Below, one piece after another: positions 14,302 through 22,648 of a stretch of 45,079 nt of DNA; position 1 is the stretch's first letter; the number at the start of each line of letters is the position of its first letter. Below the pieces are notes generated by a model, which was not told the origin of the DNA, ran no database searches, and saw only the letters and a program-made list of their open reading frames with translations. The position numbers and the translations under genes were made by a program. Origin of the DNA: Propionibacterium sp. (GTDB lineage Bacteria; Actinomycetota; Actinomycetes; Propionibacteriales; Propionibacteriaceae); assembly GCA_012838755.1 (NCBI GenBank), contig DUOQ01000085.1:1-45079 (forward strand), written 5' to 3'.

Positions 14302-17154
14302 GTGACCGAGACCAAGCAGGCACCACGCCGGTCGGCGGCCAAGGGCAAGGGACTCACCATCGAGCGGGTCTACACGACCGCCGGCGTACACCCCTACGAC
14401 GAGGTGAACTGGGAGCAGCGCGACGTCGTCCAGACCAACTGGAAGACCGGCGAGAACGTGTTCGAGCAGCGCGGAGTCGAGTTCCCCGACTTCTGGAGCC
14501 TGAACGCCTCCACGATCGTCACCACCAAGTACTTCCGCGGTGCCCTGAACACCGACGTCCGCGAGAAGAGCCTGCGTGAACTCATCGACCGCGTCGTCGG
14601 CAAGTACGTCTCCGCCGGCCGCGAGAACGGCTACTTCGCCACCGAGGCCGACGCCGAGGTCTTCGAGCACGAGCTGACCTGGATGCTCCTCCACCAGGTG
14701 TTCAGCTTCAACTCCCCGGTGTGGTTCAACGTGGGCACCAAGAGCCCGCAGCAGGTCAGCGCCTGCTTCATCCTCAGCGTCGACGACTCGATGGACTCGA
14801 TCCTCAACTGGTACAAGGAGGAGGGCTTCATCTTCAAGGGCGGCTCCGGCGCCGGCCTGAACCTCTCCCGCATCCGGTCGAGCAAGGAGTTGCTGTCCTC
14901 CGGCGGCACCGCGTCCGGCCCGGTCTCCTTCATGCGTGGTGCCGACGCCTCCGCGGGAACGATCAAGTCCGGCGGTGCGACCCGCCGCGCGGCGAAGATG
15001 GTCGTCCTCGACGTCGACCACCCCGACATCGAGGAGTTCATCGACACCAAGGCGCGCGAGGAGGACAAGATCCGCGCCCTGCGCGACGCCGGCTTCGACA
15101 TGGACCTGGGCGGGGCCGACATCGTCTCGGTGCAGTACCAGAACGCCAACAACTCGGTCCGCGTGAACGACGAGTTCATGAAGGCCGTCGAGGCGGGCAC
15201 CGAGTTCGGCCTGCGTGCCCGCATGACCGGTGAGGTCATCGAGGAGGTCGACGCCCGCCGCATCTTCAACAAGATGGCGCAGGCCGCGTGGGAGTGCGCC
15301 GACCCGGGCATCCAGTACGACGACACGATCAACGCGTGGCACACCAACCCCGAGACGGGCCGGATCACGGCGTCCAACCCCTGCTCGGAGTACATGAGCC
15401 TCGACAACAGCTCGTGCAACCTGGCCTCGCTGAACCTGCTGAAGTTCCTCAACGAGGACGACACGTTCGACGTCGAGAAGTTCACCAAGGCCACCGAGCT
15501 GATCATCACCGCGATGGACATCTCGATCACCTTCGCCGACTTCCCGACCGAGTCGATCACCCAGACCACCAAGGACTACCGCCAGCTCGGCATCGGCTAC
15601 GCCAACCTGGGCGCGCTGCTGATGGCGATGGGCCGCGGCTACGACTCCGACGGTGGCCGCTCGCTGGCCGCCGCCATCACCTCGCTGATGACGGGCGCGG
15701 CCTACCGCCGCTCCGCCGAGCTCGCCGCCGTCGTCGGCCCGTACGCCGGCTACGCCCGCAACGCGTCGGCCCACCAGAAGGTCATGCGCAAGCACCAGGC
15801 CGCGACCGACGACATCGCCCTCACCGAGAAGGTGGACGCCCCGGTGCTCGAGGCCGCCACCGCCGAGTGGGCCAAGGTCGTCGAGCTCGGCGCCAAGAAC
15901 GGCTTCCGCAACGCGCAGGCGTCGCTGCTGGCCCCCACCGGGACCATCGGCTTCATGATGGACTGCGACACCACCGGCATCGAGCCCGACTTCTCGCTGG
16001 TGAAGTTCAAGAAGCTCGTCGGCGGCGGCTCCATGCAGATCGTCAACCAGACGATCCCGCGGGCGCTCAAGCGCATGGGTTACCGCGACGAGGTCGCCGA
16101 GGCGATCGTCGCCTACATCGCCGAGCACGGCCACGTCGTCGGTGCCCCCGGCCTCAAGCAGGAGCACTACGAGATCTTCGACACCGCCATGGGCGAGCGC
16201 TCCATCAAGCCGATGGGCCACGTCCGCATGATGGCCGCCGTGCAGCCGTTCCTCTCGGGTGCCATCTCCAAGACGGTCAACCTGCCCGAGGCCGCCACGG
16301 TCGAGGAGATCGCCGACGTCTACATGCAGGGCTGGAAGCTCGGCCTGAAGGCCCTGGCCGTCTACCGCGACAACTGCAAGGTCGGCCAGCCGCTGAGCGA
16401 CGGCAGGAAGAAGGAGGAGCCGAAGGCCGAGGAGGCCAAGCCCGAGGTGCGCGTCGAGTACCGCCCGCGCCGCCAGCGCCTCCCGAAGACCCGCACGTCG
16501 CGCACCACGTCGTTCACGGTCGGCGGGGCCGAGGGGTACCTGACCTCCAGCCAGTACGACGACGGACGCCTCGGCGAGCTGTTCCTCAAGCTCGGCAAGC
16601 AGGGCTCGACCCTGGCCGGCGTGATGGACGCCTTCTCGATCGCGATCTCCATCGCCCTGCAGTACGGCGTGCCGCTGGAGACCTACGTCCAGAAGTTCAC
16701 CAACCTCAAGTTCGAGCCCGCCGGCATGACCGACGACCCCGACCTGCGGATGGCCCAGTCGATCATCGACTACGTGTTCAAGCGCCTGGCGCTGGACTAC
16801 CTCACCTTCGACGAGCGCTCCGAGCTCGGCATCTACACCGCGGCCGAGCGCGCCCGCTACGTGGAGACCGGCTCGTACATCTCCGAGGAGGACGAGGCCG
16901 AGATGATCGAGTCCGAGTCGCTGAAGAACGACGCGGTCGACGACATGCGCTTCGACGAGTCCGGCCCGAACCAGCCGTCGCTGATCACCGCGGCGCCCGA
17001 CCTGTCGAGCGCCCACACGACGGCCGAGCTGATGGAGCGGATCTCCGGTGTCTCGGTGGACGCCCCGCTGTGCTTCACCTGCGGCACCAAGATGCGCCCC
17101 TCCGGTAGCTGCTACGTCTGCGAGGGCTGCGGCTCGACCAGCGGCTGCAGCTGA
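14302..17154 (+). CDS. nrdJ: Adenosylcobalamin-dependent (class II) ribonucleoside-diphosphate reductase NrdJ
   Basis: NrdJ makes deoxyribonucleotides using adenosylcobalamin, without a separate radical subunit and regardless of oxygen. The 950-residue protein starts at GTG 14302 with a strong AGGAGGAG site. Visible motifs are the first redox cysteine region SACFILSVDDSMDSI, FKGGSGAGLNLSRIRSS, the catalytic NPCSE with its Cys and Glu, SSCNLASLNLL, and the phosphate-binding APTGTIGFMMDCDTTG. The tail TCGTKMRPSGSCYVCEGCG holds the redox-shuttle and zinc-binding cysteines. Length fits the long actinobacterial form. No cobalamin riboswitch is evident in the 53-base gap upstream. Co-transcription with nrdR is likely. 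Confidence 0.97.
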   Translation: MTETKQAPRRSAAKGKGLTIERVYTTAGVHPYDEVNWEQRDVVQTNWKTGENVFEQRGVEFPDFWSLNASTIVTTKYFRGALNTDVREKSLRELIDRVVGKYVSAGRENGYFATEADAEVFEHELTWMLLHQVFSFNSPVWFNVGTKSPQQVSACFILSVDDSMDSILNWYKEEGFIFKGGSGAGLNLSRIRSSKELLSSGGTASGPVSFMRGADASAGTIKSGGATRRAAKMVVLDVDHPDIEEFIDTKAREEDKIRALRDAGFDMDLGGADIVSVQYQNANNSVRVNDEFMKAVEAGTEFGLRARMTGEVIEEVDARRIFNKMAQAAWECADPGIQYDDTINAWHTNPETGRITASNPCSEYMSLDNSSCNLASLNLLKFLNEDDTFDVEKFTKATELIITAMDISITFADFPTESITQTTKDYRQLGIGYANLGALLMAMGRGYDSDGGRSLAAAITSLMTGAAYRRSAELAAVVGPYAGYARNASAHQKVMRKHQAATDDIALTEKVDAPVLEAATAEWAKVVELGAKNGFRNAQASLLAPTGTIGFMMDCDTTGIEPDFSLVKFKKLVGGGSMQIVNQTIPRALKRMGYRDEVAEAIVAYIAEHGHVVGAPGLKQEHYEIFDTAMGERSIKPMGHVRMMAAVQPFLSGAISKTVNLPEAATVEEIADVYMQGWKLGLKALAVYRDNCKVGQPLSDGRKKEEPKAEEAKPEVRVEYRPRRQRLPKTRTSRTTSFTVGGAEGYLTSSQYDDGRLGELFLKLGKQGSTLAGVMDAFSIAISIALQYGVPLETYVQKFTNLKFEPAGMTDDPDLRMAQSIIDYVFKRLALDYLTFDERSELGIYTAAERARYVETGSYISEEDEAEMIESESLKNDAVDDMRFDESGPNQPSLITAAPDLSSAHTTAELMERISGVSVDAPLCFTCGTKMRPSGSCYVCEGCGSTSGCS

Positions 17155-17168
17155 TCGACTGGACGACG

Positions 17169-17197
17169 AACGCCCCGGGCTCTGAGCCGGGGGCGTT
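17169..17197 (+). terminator. Terminator after nrdJ
   Basis: AACGCCCCGGGCTC pairs with GAGCCGGGGGCGTT apart from one mismatch, 14 bases after the nrdJ stop, and is followed by TCTCGTC. Confidence 0.75.
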
Positions 17198-17230
17198 CTC
17201 GTCACGTGGGCGTGTGGCATTTCCACACAC

Positions 17231-17282
17231 ATTTCCGGGTGGCAGAACCCCGAGGATCCTTGAGGTTCTGCCACCCGGAAAT
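17231..17282. repeat. 52-bp near-perfect palindrome (copy 2 of the element at 3821)
   Basis: The arms begin ATTTCCGGGTGGCAGAACC and also meet at GGATCC. Compared with copy 1, a G:C pair in the stem has become A:T on both sides, so pairing is kept. Two other positions are mispaired. Confidence 0.88.
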
Positions 17283-17309
17283 GCAGTGCGGTCAGGAAAT
17301 CGCCGCCGG

Positions 17310-17315
17310 TACCAT
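17310..17315 (+). promoter_or_regulatory. Putative -10 hexamer for the leaderless DUF1648 gene
   Basis: TACCAT, then 7 bases, then ATG 17323. Confidence 0.4.
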
Positions 17316-17322
17316 GGACGCC

Positions 17323-17877
17323 ATGAGCACGACCGGGCGCGCGACCCAGACCCACCCGGACGCCACCCCCTCCGGTCGCATCGGCGCCGCCCATGTGGCC
17401 CTCGTCGCCGCCTGTGTGGCCTACGGGATCCTGCTGCTGTGGCAGGCCTTCACGCTCCCCGATTCCGTGCCCGGGCACATCGACGGTGCCGGCAACGTGA
17501 CGCGGTGGGGCAGCCGCACCGAGCACCTGGTCCTCGGTGGCGTGATGGGCATCGGCATGGTGGCCATCTTCGTCCTGCCGGGGTTGCTGGCCGACAAGCT
17601 GCCGACGGACATGCTCAACCTGCCCCACAAGGACTACTGGACCCGCCCCGAGAACTGGCCCACCGCGCGTCGGATGCTGAACGAGGACCTGGCCTGGTTC
17701 GGCGCCGCAACGCTCGTCTTCGTCGGCGTGCTGATGTGGCAGATGGGCGCGGTCGCCTCGGGCACGGCCGGCCCGTGGTGGGTCTTCTGGGTCGTCACCG
17801 CGGCGTACCTCGTGGGCGTCCTGGCCCACTCGTGGTCCATGGTCAAGGGGTCGCGCTGGCGCCCGCCCACGCCTTGA
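17323..17877 (+). CDS. DUF1648 domain membrane protein
   Basis: A 184-residue protein with about four membrane helices (HVALVAACVAYGILLLWQAF, HLVLGGVMGIGMVAIFVLPG, WFGAATLVFVGVLMWQM, WWVFWVVTAAYLVGVLAHSW). The loop after the first helix, LPDSVPGHIDGAGNVTRWGS, is the DUF1648 signature, also found in SdpI-type immunity proteins, though no Sdp toxin genes are here. I chose ATG 17323 because a TACCAT hexamer lies 7 bases before it; ATG 17314 would overlap that hexamer. The last 35 bases overlap the end of the convergent inositol-phosphatase gene. Function unknown. Confidence 0.75.
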   Translation: MSTTGRATQTHPDATPSGRIGAAHVALVAACVAYGILLLWQAFTLPDSVPGHIDGAGNVTRWGSRTEHLVLGGVMGIGMVAIFVLPGLLADKLPTDMLNLPHKDYWTRPENWPTARRMLNEDLAWFGAATLVFVGVLMWQMGAVASGTAGPWWVFWVVTAAYLVGVLAHSWSMVKGSRWRPPTP

Positions 17878-18739
17878 CCACCTCGCCGGTGACCAGAGCC
17901 TCCAAGGCCTCGAGCACGTCGGGCCGGCCGGCCATCGTGAGCTCGCGTGCCGGACGCCCCCCGCCCGGTCCACGCAGCACCAGCCCGGCCTCCTCGACGA
18001 CCACCCACGCGGCGGCGAGGTCCCAGCTGTTCAGGTTCGCCTCGTAATAGGCGTCCAACCGCCCGCAGGCCACCGCACACAGGTCCAGGGACGCGGCCCC
18101 GTGCCGGCGGATGTCCCGTACTCGGGGCAGCACCCGGGCCACGGCGTCCGCCTGCCGTGCCCGCACCCTGGCGTCGTAGGCGAAGCCCGTCCCGACGAGG
18201 CTGGAGGCGAGGTCGTCGGCCGGACTGGGGGACAGGCGCTCGGTGGGCGCGTGCCCGTCGTCGGTCAGGGACAGCCGCGTCAGTTGGGCGCCCGCGCCGC
18301 GGCGCGCGCTGAACACGTCACCGGCCACCGGGTTGAACACCACGCCCGCGACGGGGAACCACGCTCCCTCGGTGCGGGCGTCCCCGACGACCGCAGCGAC
18401 GCTGACGGCGTACTCGTCGTTGTCGTAGAGGTAGTTCACGGTGCCGTCGATCGGGTCGACCAGCCAGGTGATCCCCGACGTCCCGGGCCGGTCGAGGCCC
18501 TCCTCGCCCACGATCCCGTCGTCGGGGCGCAGCTCCGCGAGCACCTGGTGGGCGAGCTCCTCGCTGCGGCGGTCCATGTCGGTCACGATGTCGATCGGGC
18601 TGGTCTTCGTGGCCGCGACGGCCACGCGCGCGGGGCGCTCGGCCACGATGAGCCGGCCACAGGACAACGCCACGTCCGCGGCGACGGCGAGCAGGGCGTC
18701 CAGCGCTTCGGGGTCGGACAGGATCGGGTGCTGTTCCAT
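17843..18739 (-). CDS. Inositol monophosphatase family protein
   Basis: A Mg2+-dependent sugar-phosphate phosphatase of the IMPase superfamily, 298 residues. Metal-binding motifs are GEEG (after RPDDGIV), WLVDPIDGTVNYLY and, near the C-terminus, SWDLAAAWVVVEEAG; the upstream TDMDRRSEE is also conserved. The substrate could be inositol-1-phosphate, histidinol phosphate (HisN) or another phosphate monoester, which the sequence alone does not settle. A GAGGCT hexamer lies 6 bases before ATG 18739, with a GGGGG run that could serve weakly as a ribosome site. Its 3' end overlaps the convergent DUF1648 gene by 35 bases. Confidence 0.9.
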   Translation of the reverse strand: MEQHPILSDPEALDALLAVAADVALSCGRLIVAERPARVAVAATKTSPIDIVTDMDRRSEELAHQVLAELRPDDGIVGEEGLDRPGTSGITWLVDPIDGTVNYLYDNDEYAVSVAAVVGDARTEGAWFPVAGVVFNPVAGDVFSARRGAGAQLTRLSLTDDGHAPTERLSPSPADDLASSLVGTGFAYDARVRARQADAVARVLPRVRDIRRHGAASLDLCAVACGRLDAYYEANLNSWDLAAAWVVVEEAGLVLRGPGGGRPARELTMAGRPDVLEALEALVTGEVVKAWAGASATP

Positions 18740-18745
18740 GCCCCC

Positions 18746-18751
18746 AGCCTC
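18746..18751 (-). promoter_or_regulatory. Putative -10 hexamer for the inositol-phosphatase gene
   Basis: Minus-strand GAGGCT, then 6 bases, then ATG 18739. Confidence 0.25.
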
Positions 18752-18812
18752 TCACCGGCCCGGGCCCCCACGGCACGGCGTCCGGGCCCGTTGGTGTCAA
18801 TGGTGTTACGTC

Positions 18813-18841
18813 TTGACGCCCACGCGCGCCTTTGCTGTGCT
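18813..18841 (+). promoter_or_regulatory. Possible promoter of the amino acid ABC operon
   Basis: TTGACG and TGTGCT are exactly 17 bases apart, about 60 bases before the binding-protein start. The -35 is good and the -10 weak. Confidence 0.35.
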
Positions 18842-18901
18842 TCGGCCAACGGCGGTGCAAAAATGCCGCATCACCTCGATGGATCAGAGAGGAACACTCG
18901 C

Positions 18902-19732
18902 GTGACCAAGCTTCGCTCCGTGGCCGTCGCGGCCGTGGCCGGCATCGCCGCCTTCAGCCTCGCCGCCTGCGCCAACAACACCGCCACCCCCGCCGCCCAG
19001 GACACCGCCGCCGCCGGCGGCGACCAGATCAAGCTCGTCAACCCCGACAAGCTGACGGTCTGCACCCACCTGGCGTTCAAGCCGTTCCAGTTCAAGGACG
19101 CCTCGGGCAAGATCGTCGGCTACGACGTCGACCTGATGGACCTCGTGGCCGAGGACCTCGGCGTCGAGCAGGAGATCGTCGACATCTCCTTCGACCAGAT
19201 CACCTCCGGCTCGGTGTTCGCGGCGCAGAAGTGCGACGCCGGTGCCGCCGCGATCACGATCCGCGAGGAGCGCGCCAAGGCCGCCACCTTCTCGCAGCCC
19301 TACTTCGACTCCACGCTCGCCCTGCTGGTGAAGACCGACTCGGGCATCACCAAGGTGGAGGACCTCCAGGGCAAGCAGGTCGCCGTCCAGACCGACACCA
19401 CCGGCAAGGACTGGGCCGACGAGAACGCCGACAAGTACGGCTACACCACCCGTGTGTTCGACGACATGCCGACCGGCACCAACTCGGTGCTCGGTGGCGT
19501 GACCGCCGCGACGATCAACGACAACGGCGTGCTCTTCGACTTCGCCAAGGACAACCCGACCACCAAGGTCGTCCAGGAGTTCGAGACCGGCGAGCAGTAC
19601 GGCTTCAACGTCGGCAACGACAACAAGGCCTTGGCCGAGAAGATCGACGAGGTCCTGGACGCCGCCCGCGCCGACGGGCGGTTCAACGACATCTACAAGA
19701 AGTGGTTCGGGGTCGACGCACCCACCAAGTGA
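18902..19732 (+). CDS. Polar amino acid ABC transporter, substrate-binding lipoprotein
   Basis: A family 3 solute-binding protein of 276 residues. GTG 18902 follows AGAGGAAC; the ORF-track extension upstream is antisense to the phosphatase gene. The signal peptide ends in the lipobox LAAC (Cys23), so the mature protein is lipid-anchored. The ligand-binding fold shows LTVCTHLAFKPFQFKDASGKIVGYDVDL at the start, the ITIREERAKAATFSQPYFDS hinge region and a terminal IYKKWFG. These mark the glutamine/glutamate/polar amino acid group; the precise ligand is not readable. First gene of a three-gene operon, separated from the permease by a strong hairpin. Confidence 0.95.
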   Translation: MTKLRSVAVAAVAGIAAFSLAACANNTATPAAQDTAAAGGDQIKLVNPDKLTVCTHLAFKPFQFKDASGKIVGYDVDLMDLVAEDLGVEQEIVDISFDQITSGSVFAAQKCDAGAAAITIREERAKAATFSQPYFDSTLALLVKTDSGITKVEDLQGKQVAVQTDTTGKDWADENADKYGYTTRVFDDMPTGTNSVLGGVTAATINDNGVLFDFAKDNPTTKVVQEFETGEQYGFNVGNDNKALAEKIDEVLDAARADGRFNDIYKKWFGVDAPTK

Positions 19733-19740
19733 CCCTGCAC

Positions 19741-19782
19741 CCGCGGCGTCCGGTTGCCCCGCACGGCAACCGGACGCCGCGG
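19741..19782 (+). terminator. Intra-operon 18-bp stem-loop between binding protein and permease
   Basis: CCGCGGCGTCCGGTTGCC and its exact complement flank a 6-base loop, 8 bases after the binding-protein stop. Such hairpins commonly cause partial termination or protect the upstream mRNA end, giving more binding protein than permease. Confidence 0.8.
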
Positions 19783-19811
19783 CGTGACGTCCCCGACCCG
19801 ACAGGAGCACG

Positions 19812-20642
19812 ATGACGACGACCACCCAGGCCGGGACCGTGGGCCGGCCCAAGAAGCTCTCGCCCCGCAAACGGGCCCAACGCATCCGGCTGGTCCAGTA
19901 CGCGATCCTGCTCGTGGTCGTCGTGCTGCTCATCCTGAACGTGGACGGCCGCCAGGTGCAGTCGGTGTTCTTCCGCACCGACCTCATCCAGGTCACGCTG
20001 ACGTCCGGCCTGCCGCGGGCCCTGCTGAACACGGTGCTGTACACGTTCGGCGCATTCGTCTTCGGCCTCACCCTGGGCACCCTGCTGGCGCTGATGCGCC
20101 TGTCGCAGGTGGCGCCCTACCGCTGGATAGCGTCGATCTACATCGAGTTCTTCCGCGGCGTCCCCGCCCTGATCGTCCTGCTGGCCTTCGGCCTGCTGTC
20201 GGTGGCGTTCCCCGGGCTGCGGTTCCCGCTCGACCCGTACGGCACCGTCTGGACGGCGCTGGGCATGGTGTCGGCGGCGTACATGGCCGAGACGATCCGC
20301 GCCGGCATCCTCGCCGTACCGAAGGGGCAGGTCGAGGCGGCCCGCGCCCTCGGCATGCCGTCGGGCATGGCCATGCGGCGCATCGTGCTGCCGCAGGCGT
20401 TCCGGATCATCACGCCGCCGCTGACCAACGAGCTGATCCTGCTCACCAAGGACTCCTCCCTGGTCTACGTGCTCGGGCTCACGGCGTCCGCGTTCGAGCT
20501 GACGAAGTTCGGCCGCGACATCTCCAACAGCAACGGAAACCTGACCCCCCTGGTGATCGCGGGCTTCTGCTACCTGATCATCACCCTCCCGCTCACGTTC
20601 CTCGTGCGGCGCATGGAGGCCAAGGCCAAGAAGGCACGGTGA
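19812..20642 (+). CDS. Amino acid ABC transporter permease (HisM/GlnP type)
   Basis: A 276-residue inner-membrane permease. After a basic N-terminus ([11 protein letters not shown]) there is one helix ([18 protein letters not shown]), then the binding-protein-dependent permease domain beginning [19 protein letters not shown]. Family motifs are [11 protein letters not shown], the EAA loop [31 protein letters not shown], and [20 protein letters not shown] 19812 follows AGGAG. There is a single permease gene, so the transporter is probably a homodimer in the membrane. Its stop overlaps the ATPase GTG by 4 bases. Confidence 0.95.
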   Translation: MTTTTQAGTVGRPKKLSPRKRAQRIRLVQYAILLVVVVLLILNVDGRQVQSVFFRTDLIQVTLTSGLPRALLNTVLYTFGAFVFGLTLGTLLALMRLSQVAPYRWIASIYIEFFRGVPALIVLLAFGLLSVAFPGLRFPLDPYGTVWTALGMVSAAYMAETIRAGILAVPKGQVEAARALGMPSGMAMRRIVLPQAFRIITPPLTNELILLTKDSSLVYVLGLTASAFELTKFGRDISNSNGNLTPLVIAGFCYLIITLPLTFLVRRMEAKAKKAR

Positions 20643-21553
20643 CCGCGATGACCATCCCTGCCCAGATCCCCACCGGCGACCGCGCCGACGAGATCCAGGT
20701 CTACGACCTGCACAAGAGCTTCGGCGACGTCGAGGTGCTCAAGGGCATCTCCCTGACCGTCCGCACCGGCGAGGTCGTCTGCGTGATCGGCCCCTCGGGG
20801 TCGGGCAAGTCGACCCTGCTGCGTTGCGTGAACATGCTCGAGGAGCCCACAGCGGGGCGCATCTTCATCATCAACGAGGAGATCACCGACCCCGACGCCG
20901 ACGTCGACGCGATCCGCACGATGATGGGCATGGTCTTCCAGTCGTTCAACCTGTTCCCGCACCTCACGGTGCTGCAGAACTGCACGATCGGCCCGACCGC
21001 GGTGAAGAAAGTGCCGAAGGCCGAGGCCGAGGCGACCGCGCTGAAGTACCTCGACGAGGTCGGCCTCAAGCACCGGGCGGACGCCTTCCCCGCCCAGCTC
21101 TCCGGTGGCCAGCAGCAGCGCGTGGCGATCGCCCGCGCCCTCACGATGAACGTCGAGATGGTGCTGTTCGACGAGCCCACCTCCGCGTTGGACCCGGAAC
21201 TGGTCGGCGACGTGCTCGACGTCATGCGGCGCCTGGCCGAGATCGGCATGACGATGATGGTCGTCACCCACGAGATGGCGTTCGCCCGCGAGGTCGCCGA
21301 CCGCGTGATCTTCATGGACGGTGGCGTCATCGTCGAGGAGGGCCACCCCGACCAGGTGATCGGCAACCCCCAGCACGAGCGCACGCGCACCTTCCTGAAC
21401 CGGGTGCTCCACCCGACCCACGTGCACACCGGCGAGGAGGATGCTGCCTACGCGGCGCGCCACGCCGCGGAGCTGGGGAGCGGACCCGAGGCGTCCGGCG
21501 AGTTGCCCGACCCGGCGCTGCGGACCGACAACCCGGGGCGCTCGCGGCTGTAG
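20639..21553 (+). CDS. Amino acid ABC transporter ATP-binding protein (GlnQ/GluA type)
   Basis: The ATPase of the importer, about 304 residues. Walker A is GPSGSGKST, the Q-loop [18 protein letters not shown], the signature [17 protein letters not shown], Walker [17 protein letters not shown] and the H-loop [22 protein letters not shown]. These match the polar amino acid subgroup closely. GTG 20639 overlaps the permease stop (GTGA) with AAGG upstream; ATG 20648 is an alternative three codons later. The last 40 or so residues, rich in Glu, Ala and Pro, extend beyond the usual end at FLNRVL and have no recognised function. Confidence 0.95.
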   Translation: MTAMTIPAQIPTGDRADEIQVYDLHKSFGDVEVLKGISLTVRTGEVVCVIGPSGSGKSTLLRCVNMLEEPTAGRIFIINEEITDPDADVDAIRTMMGMVFQSFNLFPHLTVLQNCTIGPTAVKKVPKAEAEATALKYLDEVGLKHRADAFPAQLSGGQQQRVAIARALTMNVEMVLFDEPTSALDPELVGDVLDVMRRLAEIGMTMMVVTHEMAFAREVADRVIFMDGGVIVEEGHPDQVIGNPQHERTRTFLNRVLHPTHVHTGEEDAAYAARHAAELGSGPEASGELPDPALRTDNPGRSRL

Positions 21554-21613
21554 TGGCTCGGCTTGGGCGGGTGGGAAGGGTGGGCTGCCGCTTGGAGTGC
21601 GGCTGCCGTGGTG

Positions 21614-21688
21614 CGCCGACACTCACCTTTGTCACCACTGCGGGGATTCCTCACGCGTCTCTGGCGTGACGAGGGTGAGTGTCGCGGC
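21614..21688 (+). repeat. 75-bp palindromic repeat, copy 1
   Basis: Arms CGACACTCACCTTTGTCAC and GTGACGAGGGTGAGTGTCG give a 19-bp stem with two G-T pairs. An inner TCACGC...GCGTGA hairpin offers an alternative fold. Copy 2 is at 21984. This begins the gene-free stretch 21554-22106, which holds only repeats as far as I can see. Confidence 0.8.
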
Positions 21689-21764
21689 ACGAGACACAGC
21701 GGCCCCCGGCCCACGACCTGACGCCCGGGGCCCAGGGCGTCCCTCGTGGGTCGGTGCTCTGGTG

Positions 21765-21845
21765 GAGAAATGAACAATCGCGAGGCACTGTTGCGCGGAG
21801 TTGCCGGTGCGTGGAGGAGAAGACCTGCGCGATTGTTCAGTTCTC
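21765..21845. repeat. Long interrupted palindrome, GAGAAnTGAACAATCGCG arms
   Basis: GAGAAATGAACAATCGCG and the complement of GAGAACTGAACAATCGCG match at 17 of 18 positions across a 45-base loop. It is unrelated to the flanking 75-bp repeats. Confidence 0.8.
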
Positions 21846-21901
21846 GACCGAGGCGGGGATCCCGCAAGGTCCCGGTCGGGCCGAACGGTTGAGAGGCGCC
21901 C

Positions 21902-21987
21902 GGTCTGGCGGAGACGCTGGTCTCGCGGAGACGCTGGTCTCGCGGAGGCGCCTGGGCGAGCGGGGGCGCCGGTCTTGAGGAAACGCC
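21902..21987 (+). repeat. 17-bp tandem repeat array (about five units)
   Basis: GGTCTGGCGGAGACGCT, GGTCTCGCGGAGACGCT and GGTCTCGCGGAGGCGCC are consecutive, then a degenerate 18-base unit and GGTCTTGAGGAAACGCC, which runs into the second 75-bp repeat. Confidence 0.85.
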
Positions 21988-22058
21988 GACACGCGGGTTC
22001 GTCACGGCTGCGTGGGTTCCTCACGCGTCTCCGGCGTGACAACGGTGAGTGTCGCCGC
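21984..22058 (+). repeat. 75-bp palindromic repeat, copy 2
   Basis: Same orientation and length as copy 1, sharing CGCCGACAC, TTCCTCACGCGTCTC, GGCGTGAC and GGTGAGTGTCGC. The left arm has diverged, so the long stem is broken but the inner TCACGC/GCGTGA hairpin is kept. Confidence 0.78.
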
Positions 22059-22106
22059 CCCCCACCGGAGCACCACCCAGCATCAGGAGCACCCCTCCAG
22101 GAACGA

Positions 22107-22607
22107 TCAGGCGGCGTCGAGGTCCGGACGCCGGCGCTTGGCCTGGCGGACGCGCCAGACGATGAACACCACGAGCGCGGACACGGCGGTGACGCCCGCG
22201 ACCAGCGCGGCGGCGGGGTTGCGCGCCCAGAGCACGGCGAACGACTCCCAGCCGGCGGCGCCGACCGTGCCGTAGAGGAAGGCCCACATCACGCAGCCCA
22301 CGACCATGGCGGGCAGGTAGCGGACCAGCGGCATCCGGGTCGCGCCCGCGGCGAGGTTCACCAGGGTCTGGAACCCAATGGTGAGGAACGACGCCGAGAT
22401 CACCGGCGGGCCCCACTGGTTCAGCCTCTCGACGGCGCGCTGGTAACCGGGGCTGGCCATCAGGCGCCGCACCCGCGTGCGCTCGACGCCCTTGGTGATC
22501 AGGCGGCCCACCCAGTAGGTGGCGTTCGCGCGCAGGAACACGATGACGAACAGCGTCCCGACGATCACCAGGTACGGCGCGTCCCAGGTCATCGGGTTCA
22601 CATTCAC
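22107..22607 (-). CDS. DedA-like (VTT domain) membrane protein
   Basis: A 166-residue protein with about four hydrophobic segments and the DedA/SNARE-associated pattern TLVNLAAGATRMPLVRYLPAMVVG followed by MWAFLYGTVGAAGW. DedA/VTT proteins help move or flip membrane lipids and maintain proton motive force. This is one of the shorter actinobacterial versions. GTG 22607 (VNVNPMTW) has GAGGAG 7 bases upstream and is preferred over ATG 22592 and over the much longer ORF-track frame. It lies 41 bases after the acyltransferase stop and is probably co-transcribed with it. The C-terminus is basic (RQAKRRRPD). Confidence 0.82.
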   Translation of the reverse strand: MNVNPMTWDAPYLVIVGTLFVIVFLRANATYWVGRLITKGVERTRVRRLMASPGYQRAVERLNQWGPPVISASFLTIGFQTLVNLAAGATRMPLVRYLPAMVVGCVMWAFLYGTVGAAGWESFAVLWARNPAAALVAGVTAVSALVVFIVWRVRQAKRRRPDLDAA

Positions 22608-22648
22608 CGGTCGGCTCCTCGCTCGCTCCACGGCCGTGCGGGCCGACA

